Shown here piece by piece: positions 7,603 to 12,132 of a DNA stretch of 12,132 nucleotides. Source of the stretch: an uncultured Leucobacter sp. (GTDB lineage: Bacteria > Actinomycetota > Actinomycetes > Actinomycetales > Microbacteriaceae); contig CAMFIY010000048.1 of assembly GCA_945952575.1 (NCBI GenBank), positions 1 to 12,132 of the forward strand. Reading direction: 5' to 3'. Position numbers and translations under genes: made by a program. The notes under the pieces were generated by a model. It was not told the DNA's origin, did not search any database, and saw only the letters and a list, made by a program, of their open reading frames with translations. Every line of letters starts with the position of its first letter. The first letter of the stretch is position 1.

Positions 7603-7632
7603 ACTATCTGATCCGGGCTCCGCGGCTGTCCG
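7603..7632 (-). promoter_or_regulatory. Possible promoter of cysQ-cysD-cysN
   Basis: On the minus strand CGGACA (7632-7627) is separated by 18 bases from GATAGT (7608-7603); each matches the vegetative consensus at 4 of 6 positions. It points toward cysQ and would give a leader of about 100 bases. It is the best candidate I see on this strand in the 270-base divergent region (7496-7765). That region holds no gene I can support. The call rests on weak matches in GC-rich DNA. Confidence 0.3.
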
Positions 7633-7661
7633 ATCATTGCGATTTCGCGTGTTTTCTACGT

Positions 7662-7691
7662 AAGACAGGAGCGGTCGGCCACGGGCATACT
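7662..7691 (+). promoter_or_regulatory. Possible promoter of the permease-APS kinase operon
   Basis: AAGACA (7662-7667) and CATACT (7686-7691), 18 bases apart, each match the vegetative consensus at 4 of 6 positions and face the permease gene. They lie only about 30 bases from the outward-facing candidate promoter of cysQDN, so a single regulator bound between 7633 and 7661 could control both operons. A regulator site itself was not recognised. Confidence 0.3.
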
Positions 7692-7747
7692 GGATCTCGG
7701 AAACGCCTGCCTGCTCGGACGAGGGGCACGCGCGCACCATTGCCTTT

Positions 7748-7757
7748 GGGGGAAGGA
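7748..7757 (+). promoter_or_regulatory. Ribosome binding site of the TauE/SafE permease gene
   Basis: GGGGGAAGGA ends 8 bases before the ATG at 7766 and supports that start. Confidence 0.7.
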
Positions 7758-7765
7758 TCGGGCGA

Positions 7766-8797
7766 ATGGATATAGGCCTCATCATCGGGGCGTTCGCCGT
7801 CGGCATCATCGTCGGTCTGACCGGCATGGGCGGGGGCGCCCTGATGACCCCGATGCTGGTCCTGTTCTTCGGCGTCTCGCCGCTGGCCGCGGTCTCCAGC
7901 GATCTCGTGGCCGCTGCGGTCATGAAGCCGGTCGGGTCGTTCGTGCATCTCCGCCGCGGCACGGTCAACCTCAAGCTGGTCGGGTGGCTCTGCGTCGGAT
8001 CGGTGCCGGCGGCGTTCGCGGGCGTGCTGGTGCTCAAATCCCTCGGCGACAGCGAGGAGATCCAGCACGGGGTCAAGGTCGCGCTCGGAGTAGCGATCCT
8101 CTTCACGGCGGCCATGCTGCTGGTCCGCGCGCAGATGCGCCTCGTGGAACGCGCCAGGAGCCGGGACGGCGGTGGCCGCCCGCAGACGCAGGATCGGCCC
8201 GAGATCGTCGTGAAGGTGCTGCCGACGATCCTCCTCGGTGCCGTCGGCGGCCTGATCGTGGGCATGACATCGGTCGGCTCGGGATCGCTGATCATCATCG
8301 GTCTGATGTTCCTCTATGCGGGACTGCAGGCGGGACAATTGGTCGGGACCGACCTCGTCCAGGCGGTCCCGCTCGTCATGGCCGCCGCGATCGGGCATGC
8401 GCTGTACGGCGAGTTGGATCTCCTGATCTCCATCCCGCTCATCATCGGCAGCGTGCCCGGGGCGTTCATCGGCGCACAGCTCTCGGCCAGGCTCCCCGGC
8501 GGGTTCGTGCGCCGCGCGTTGGCCTTCGTGCTCCTCGCCTCCGGGCTGAAGCTGCTCGAGGTGCCGAACGCGATCACCGCCATCATCCTGATCGTCGCGC
8601 TGATCTTCGGCCCGATCGCCTGGATGCTCCTGCGTCGTCGCTACGGCTTCCCCGCACTCGCATCGACCGAGGCCCGCCAGCGCCGGGAGGCGAAGGCCGC
8701 GCTGGCGGCCGCGAGCGGAGCCGAGAGCGCGGCGACGGGCGGCCCAGGCGGAGAAGACGCAATGCAGGTGGAGAAGAAGAATAGAGGAGCCGTATGA
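7766..8797 (+). CDS. TauE/SafE-family permease, probable sulfate or sulfur-anion transporter
   Basis: The product is a 343-residue membrane protein of the TauE/SafE (DUF81) family, members of which move sulfite, sulfoacetate, taurine-derived or other sulfur anions across the cytoplasmic membrane. The two-fold repeat typical of the family is visible: an N-terminal 'GLTGMGGGALMTPML' (17-31) and its counterpart 'GLIVGMTSVGSGSL' (162-175). There are about eight hydrophobic segments between residues 3 and 290. The loop between the halves (about 121-148) is basic and polar. After the last helix there is a hydrophilic tail of some 50 residues, rich in Ala, Arg and Glu and of no known function. It overlaps the APS kinase gene by 4 bases (ATGA), and this coupling makes sulfate the most likely cargo, imported for PAPS synthesis. 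Direction and substrate are inferred from context, since the family includes both importers and exporters. Confidence 0.9.
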   Translation: MDIGLIIGAFAVGIIVGLTGMGGGALMTPMLVLFFGVSPLAAVSSDLVAAAVMKPVGSFVHLRRGTVNLKLVGWLCVGSVPAAFAGVLVLKSLGDSEEIQHGVKVALGVAILFTAAMLLVRAQMRLVERARSRDGGGRPQTQDRPEIVVKVLPTILLGAVGGLIVGMTSVGSGSLIIIGLMFLYAGLQAGQLVGTDLVQAVPLVMAAAIGHALYGELDLLISIPLIIGSVPGAFIGAQLSARLPGGFVRRALAFVLLASGLKLLEVPNAITAIILIVALIFGPIAWMLLRRRYGFPALASTEARQRREAKAALAAASGAESAATGGPGGEDAMQVEKKNRGAV

Positions 8798-9993
8798 CCG
8801 TCTCATCCACGATCGTTCTGAGCGGTGCCCAGCTCGAAGGGCTCGAGCTCATCCTCTCCGGTCTGCTGCCCGAGGCGGCCAGGTATCGGCTGCCCGGTGG
8901 GGCGTCCGCCCCGCAGCAGCCGTCTCCGGCGCCGAAGCTGGTGATTCCCGAATCCTCGATGCGACAGGCGCGCGTCGGCGATGAGGTGACGCTCTGCGAC
9001 CCGGAGAACACCCCGATCGCCGTGCTCGCGATCGAGGAGCTGCTACCGCTCGACAGGGGACGGATCGCGGTGACCGGCGGCCTGCGGCAGCTGAGGAGCC
9101 TCGAGCACGGACCGGCGCGCGGCTTCCGGCTCGAGCCCGGTCTCGATCTCTCGCACAGCACGGTCGCGGTGTTCTCCCCCGGGGTGTCTCCGGCGGACAT
9201 CCTGCGCGCCGTGCGGACTGCAGCGGGCTCGCCCCTCGAGCTGATCGCCGAGGGGACGGAGGATCGAGTGGCGTCGGCACGGCTGGTGCGCGAGCTCCAG
9301 GAGGCGGCCGAGCTGATCCCGCACGCGCATGTCCGCTTCGTGCCCTGCGTCGACCTCGGTGACGATGCGGTGGACGCCACCATGAGCGCCCTCGCCGAGA
9401 TCGGTGCGGTGCGACCGCTCGACCTCAGAGGGCTGCACCGCGTCCAGGGCGGCGGTGCGGTCGTGCTGTTCACCGGCCTCTCGGGAGCGGGCAAGTCGAC
9501 GGTCGCGAGAGCGCTGACCGAGTGGATCACCGGGCGGACGCTTCAGCGGGCAGTGCTGCTCGACGGTGATGAGCTGCGCCGGGAACTCGCCTCCGATCTG
9601 GGCTTCAGCCCGGAGGACCGGCACCGGAATCTCGAACGTCAGGCCTGGGTGGCGGCACGGGTGGCGGAGGCCGGTGGCCTCGCGATCTGCGCTCCGATCG
9701 CCCCGTTCGCGGCCTCGCGGGCGGCGATGCGGGCAAAGGTCGAGCCGCGATCGCGATTCATCGTCATTCACGTCGCCACTCCGCTCGCCGTCGCCGAGGC
9801 GCGGGACCGGAAGGGTCTCTACGCCCAGGCGCGCGCCGGCGTCATCACCGACTTCACCGGGATCGACTCGCCCTACGAGACGCCCGACGACGCGGACCTC
9901 AGCATCGACACCTCGGAGCTGACGGTCGACGAGTGCGTGGCAGCCGTCACCGCGTTGCTCTCGAAGGCCGGCCTGCTGGGGGAGACCGCCTAG
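8794..9993 (+). CDS. cysC: Adenylyl-sulfate (APS) kinase with a degenerate ATP sulfurylase-like N-terminal domain
   Basis: The C-terminal half (about 218-395) is a complete APS kinase, which phosphorylates APS at the 3' position to give PAPS, the sulfate donor. It has the P-loop 'GLSGAGKST' (228-236), 'LDGDELRREL' (256-265), 'LGFSPEDRHRNLER' (269-282) and the lid segment 'KGLYAQARAG' followed by 'FTGIDSPYE' (340-362). The N-terminal 215 residues look like a reduced ATP sulfurylase (Sat). 'LSGAQLEGLELILSG' (9-23) resembles the Sat 'LTPRQLCDLELLLNG' segment, and 'VGDEVTLCDPENTPIAVL' (61-78) resembles its PUA-like strand region. Where Sat has its catalytic QxRNPxHxxH, this protein has 'FSPGVSPADI' (127-136), without the histidines, so sulfurylase activity is not expected. 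The start ATG overlaps the permease stop (ATGA) and follows AGAGGAG (8783-8789). An ordinary APS kinase is about 200 residues, half this length. Its presence beside stand-alone CysDN means PAPS is made, not only APS. Confidence 0.92.
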   Translation: MTVSSTIVLSGAQLEGLELILSGLLPEAARYRLPGGASAPQQPSPAPKLVIPESSMRQARVGDEVTLCDPENTPIAVLAIEELLPLDRGRIAVTGGLRQLRSLEHGPARGFRLEPGLDLSHSTVAVFSPGVSPADILRAVRTAAGSPLELIAEGTEDRVASARLVRELQEAAELIPHAHVRFVPCVDLGDDAVDATMSALAEIGAVRPLDLRGLHRVQGGGAVVLFTGLSGAGKSTVARALTEWITGRTLQRAVLLDGDELRRELASDLGFSPEDRHRNLERQAWVAARVAEAGGLAICAPIAPFAASRAAMRAKVEPRSRFIVIHVATPLAVAEARDRKGLYAQARAGVITDFTGIDSPYETPDDADLSIDTSELTVDECVAAVTALLSKAGLLGETA

Positions 9994-11258
9994 AGAGCGT
10001 TCCCGACTGGACGACCGAACTGGCGGACGCCCCAGGTCAGCAGCTGTTCGAGGACGGCAGCCGGGTGCTTGATCCGATCCCAGCTGCCGAGCGACTCGGC
10101 CAGGCGGATCTCGCCGGCGACCAGCGTGACGGCGTACCACGCCGCCAGGATGGACGCGCTGGTCGGCGAGTGGCCGAGTGCGCGGAGCAGCCGCTGGACG
10201 TGCGTCGTCGAGGCTTCGACTCGCGCGACGAGCGAGAGCGGATTCTCGGCGTCCTTCGCGTGGGCGAACCAGTGCAGCGTGTCCAGGCCGGCCGGTGCGT
10301 CGGGCTGCGCGGTCTCCCAGTCGAAGAGCCAGAGCCGCCCCTGAGGATCGCGCCCCATGTTCCACCAGACGAAGTCGCCGTGCCAGAAGTTGGCGATCGG
10401 TGCGATCTCGGGCGACTCGGCGATGCGCCCGGCGAGTGCCCGGGCCTGACGTGCGAGGCCCGCCGCCGCCGGCGTCGTCGTCTCCCGGTGCAGGTCGGCG
10501 AGGCACGAGCGGAACTGCCGAGTGTCCGCGATGGCGCCGAAGCGCTGCACCGTTCCCGGGCCCAGCGCCTCGGCGACGCTCAGCGAGGCGTTCTCCGCAG
10601 GCACGTGGCGGATGCCGCGGGGGAGCGGCGCGATCATCACGAACGGCCGTTCGTCGACCGCGCCGTCGGCGAGGACACCCGGTGCGAGGATTCCGCGCCG
10701 CGACACCGATCCCATCGTCCGCAATCCGACCGACTCGTTCTCGATCGCGATCCGGGTGAGTGCGTTCCAGGCGAGCTTGACGAAGCCGACCGCCTCGCCC
10801 GAGGGGTCGCGGAGCTCCAGGGTGGGCTTGGCGTTGGCCGCGGTCCGGACCCCGAACGTGGCCAATGCATCCGGCGCTCCGACGCTCGCCGCGATCTCCG
10901 CTACCGCCGTTCGGGGGCCGGAGCGGGGCGCGATGATCCGGAGCGTCTCCCTGCCGAGCGGGACGCCCGTCCGCGCCGCGGCGGCGAGGCCCTGCCGGAC
11001 GAGCCGGGTCTTCAGCGGGCGCAGCCGAGCATAGTCCGCCAGTGTGCGAGCGGCGATACGGGCGTCTCGGGGCACGAGCAGCTGGGCCGAGGTCAGGCGG
11101 GGGATGGCCCAGTACTCCTCGCGCACCTCCCAGCCGACGGGGATCGGGCCGGGAAGCACTGCCCGGGCATCGCCGCGATCGATACCGGGTCCCCAGATCT
11201 GCTCGACCGCGTAGCCGAGGTCAGTGCCGTCGAGTTCCGTCATCCTCGTGGTCGACAA
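9990..11258 (-). CDS. Aminoglycoside phosphotransferase-fold kinase with long N-terminal extension
   Basis: The product has 422 residues from a TTG start, which is favoured over the ATG at 11243 by a well-spaced AGGAG. The C-terminal part (about 155-400) has the APH/choline-kinase fold: 'GFVKLAWN' (158-165) with the likely ATP-binding lysine K161, a helix with 'ENES' (173-176), the catalytic loop 'HGDFVWWN' (293-300) with Asp295, and the metal-binding 'DWE' (313-315). All key kinase residues seem present, so it is probably active. Members phosphorylate hydroxyls on small molecules such as aminoglycosides, choline, homoserine or sugars. I cannot name the substrate. The first 150 residues show no domain I recognise. 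Lying between the PAPS genes and a divergent sulfotransferase, it may phosphorylate a sugar or lipid intermediate of the same product; resistance is a less likely role in this setting. Its stop codon interlocks with that of cysC in CTAG, with no terminator between. Confidence 0.85.
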   Translation of the reverse strand: MSTTRMTELDGTDLGYAVEQIWGPGIDRGDARAVLPGPIPVGWEVREEYWAIPRLTSAQLLVPRDARIAARTLADYARLRPLKTRLVRQGLAAAARTGVPLGRETLRIIAPRSGPRTAVAEIAASVGAPDALATFGVRTAANAKPTLELRDPSGEAVGFVKLAWNALTRIAIENESVGLRTMGSVSRRGILAPGVLADGAVDERPFVMIAPLPRGIRHVPAENASLSVAEALGPGTVQRFGAIADTRQFRSCLADLHRETTTPAAAGLARQARALAGRIAESPEIAPIANFWHGDFVWWNMGRDPQGRLWLFDWETAQPDAPAGLDTLHWFAHAKDAENPLSLVARVEASTTHVQRLLRALGHSPTSASILAAWYAVTLVAGEIRLAESLGSWDRIKHPAAVLEQLLTWGVRQFGRPVGNAL

Positions 11259-11265
11259 TTGCCGG

Positions 11266-11270
11266 CTCCT
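11266..11270 (-). promoter_or_regulatory. Ribosome binding site selecting a TTG start for the kinase-like gene
   Basis: On the minus strand AGGAG lies 7 bases before TTG 11258. The in-frame ATG at 11243 has only AGG directly abutting it, which is too close to work well. This favours the non-ATG start. Confidence 0.6.
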
Positions 11271-11294
11271 GTCGTCGATCCGTTCTGGCGACCA

Positions 11295-11300
11295 ATCCTA
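11295..11300 (-). promoter_or_regulatory. Possible -10 element of the kinase-like gene
   Basis: TAGGAT on the minus strand is a common actinobacterial -10 form and lies about 37 bases before the TTG start. No convincing -35 is visible behind it. Directly upstream (11302-11315) is a 14-base palindrome made only of C and G. Confidence 0.3.
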
Positions 11301-11350
11301 ACCGGCCCGGGCCGGGCGAGCGGCCCGACATGAGACGCCGGGCGGCTCGA

Positions 11351-11356
11351 TATACT
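11351..11356 (+). promoter_or_regulatory. Probable -10 element of the sulfotransferase gene
   Basis: TATACT matches the -10 consensus at 5 of 6 positions and stands out in very GC-rich sequence. It lies 65 bases before the ATG, giving a leader of about 60 bases. No good -35 was found at the expected distance; CCGACA (11325-11330) is 20 bases away, which is too far for a standard promoter. Confidence 0.45.
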
Positions 11357-11421
11357 CGGGGCACCGCTGCGGGAGCGGCCGCAATCCGCCGTGCCCGGCC
11401 GACGAAGAGTGGGGACTCCTC

Positions 11422-12132
11422 ATGCAGATGCTGACGAAACTGAACTCCATCGCGCCCAAGTGGATCAAGGATCTCGCCAATCAGGGAACGCGGACCTGGG
11501 CGCTCGCGACTGCCGGGGACCGGCCGCTCCCCGACTTCCTCGTCATCGGCTGCAAGCGGGGCGGCACCACCTCGCTGTTCAACTATCTGGTGGACCACCC
11601 CGGGATCCTGCGGATGTACCCGCTCTCACGCGGTTTGAAGAGCACGGACTTCTTCTTCAAACGCAACGGTCACTCGGTACGCTGGTACCGCTCGCACTTC
11701 GCGTCCGAGCGCTATCGCCGCCGTCTGGCGCGCACGCTCGGGTACCGGCCGGTCTCCGGCGAGGCCTCTCCCTACTACGTATGGGATCCACGGGTGCCGG
11801 CGAAGGCGCGGGAGGTGGCCCCCGACGTCAAGTGCATCCTGCTGCTCAGAGATCCGGTCAAGCGCGCGTGGTCGCACTATCAGGAGCGACGCGAGAACGA
11901 CACCGAGCCGCTGAGCTTCGCCCAGGCGATCGAGGCCGAGGATGCGCGGCTGGCCGGCGAGCTCGAGAAGATGCTCGCGGATCCGGAGTACTACAGCGAA
12001 GCCCACGACTTCTACTCCTATCGGCGGCGCGGCGAGTACGCGCCCCAGATCCGCAATTGGCTCGAGCACTTCCCTCGCGAGCAGTTGTTGGTCATCTACG
12101 CCGTTTTTCATGATCCGGCGACCACCGAGACC
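11422..12132 (+). CDS. PAPS-dependent sulfotransferase (3' truncated by window)
   Basis: The first 237 residues are present and the frame is open to the right edge. The protein transfers the sulfuryl group from PAPS to an acceptor hydroxyl or amine, leaving PAP. The 5'-phosphosulfate-binding loop is 'GCKRGGTTSLFNYL' (43-56), with K45 the expected catalytic lysine. The 3'-phosphate-binding segment is 'LLRDPVKRAWSHY' (141-153), with R143 and S151. 'GEASPYY' (113-119) and 'RRGEYAPQIRNWLEHFP' (202-218) are further family marks, closest to bacterial sulfotransferases related to heparan-sulfate N-deacetylase/N-sulfotransferases. There is no signal peptide, so it acts in the cytoplasm. Start ATG 11422 follows GGGGA (11411-11415) by 6 bases; ATG 11428 is an alternative. 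Near the end 'VIYAVFHDPA' (224-233) looks two or three residues shorter than the usual acidic 'Y-E-D-(L/F)-F-x-D-P' segment. The acceptor is unknown; a cell-envelope glycan or lipid is suggested by the flippase and surface protein in the window. Confidence 0.93.
   Translation, partial: MQMLTKLNSIAPKWIKDLANQGTRTWALATAGDRPLPDFLVIGCKRGGTTSLFNYLVDHPGILRMYPLSRGLKSTDFFFKRNGHSVRWYRSHFASERYRRRLARTLGYRPVSGEASPYYVWDPRVPAKAREVAPDVKCILLLRDPVKRAWSHYQERRENDTEPLSFAQAIEAEDARLAGELEKMLADPEYYSEAHDFYSYRRRGEYAPQIRNWLEHFPREQLLVIYAVFHDPATTET

Noticed and set aside
7634..8806. Long open frame on the - strand opposite the permease
   Set aside because: The product is extremely rich in Arg, Asp, Glu and His without any hydrophobic core, while the + strand encodes a clear membrane protein with ribosome site and coupled downstream gene.
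11302..11315. 14-base all-GC palindrome as a regulator binding site
   Set aside because: It contains only C and G in very GC-rich DNA, where such palindromes arise easily by chance; nothing links it to a known operator.
9043..11333. Open frames of 460-490 codons opposite cysC and the kinase-like gene
   Set aside because: They have Arg/Gly/Pro-rich composition, no recognisable motifs and no ribosome sites. The frames with APS kinase and APH motifs are the real ones.
11391..12113. Open + strand frame starting at 11391 at the right end
   Set aside because: It overlaps the sulfotransferase in another frame and has no motifs. The frame from 11422 carries both PAPS-binding motifs and runs off the window.
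1..12132. CRISPR arrays, tRNA or rRNA genes, insertion sequences, phage or integrase genes
   Set aside because: I saw no short regularly spaced repeats, no RNA gene signatures and no transposase or integrase motifs. The only long repeat is the in-gene domain duplication.

Overview
The window is high-GC DNA with GC-rich codon use, ATGA-type gene overlaps and purine-rich ribosome binding sites. Together with the actinobacterial style of its CysQ, CysD and CysN and a secreted protein carrying a YCDxxxxGGGW fibrinogen-like domain, this points to an actinomycete, most likely of the Microbacteriaceae (Microbacterium-like). The taxon is an inference from protein style, not a database match.

Left part (1-4504, + strand): the 3' end of a polysaccharide flippase-like membrane protein, an overlapping gene for a small membrane-anchored NTF2-like protein, and a gene for a 1139-residue secreted modular protein. 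The secreted protein has a signal peptide, a fibrinogen-like domain, a GG-F-type beta-propeller, a fibronectin type III domain and two tandem jelly-roll-like repeats. A perfect 17-bp inverted repeat starts right after its stop codon and probably terminates transcription from both sides.

Middle part (4585-7495, - strand): a tightly overlapping operon cysQ-cysD-cysN, encoding PAP phosphatase and the two subunits of ATP sulfurylase. From a 270-bp divergent intergenic region a second operon runs on the + strand (7766-9993): a TauE/SafE-family permease followed by an APS kinase. The kinase is fused at its N terminus to what looks like an ATP sulfurylase domain that has lost its catalytic motif.

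Right part (9990-12132): a kinase-like phosphotransferase gene on the - strand, whose stop codon interlocks with that of the APS kinase in a CTAG, and a divergent sulfotransferase gene that runs off the window.

Read together, the cys genes form a route that makes and uses PAPS: anion import (TauE/SafE), sulfate to APS (CysDN), APS to PAPS (CysC), sulfate transfer to an acceptor (sulfotransferase), and removal of the by-product PAP (CysQ). No APS/PAPS reductase or sulfite reductase is present in the window. With a flippase and a lectin-like secreted protein alongside, the best overall reading is the edge of a locus for a sulfated cell-surface or exported glycan. The acceptor cannot be determined from this sequence.
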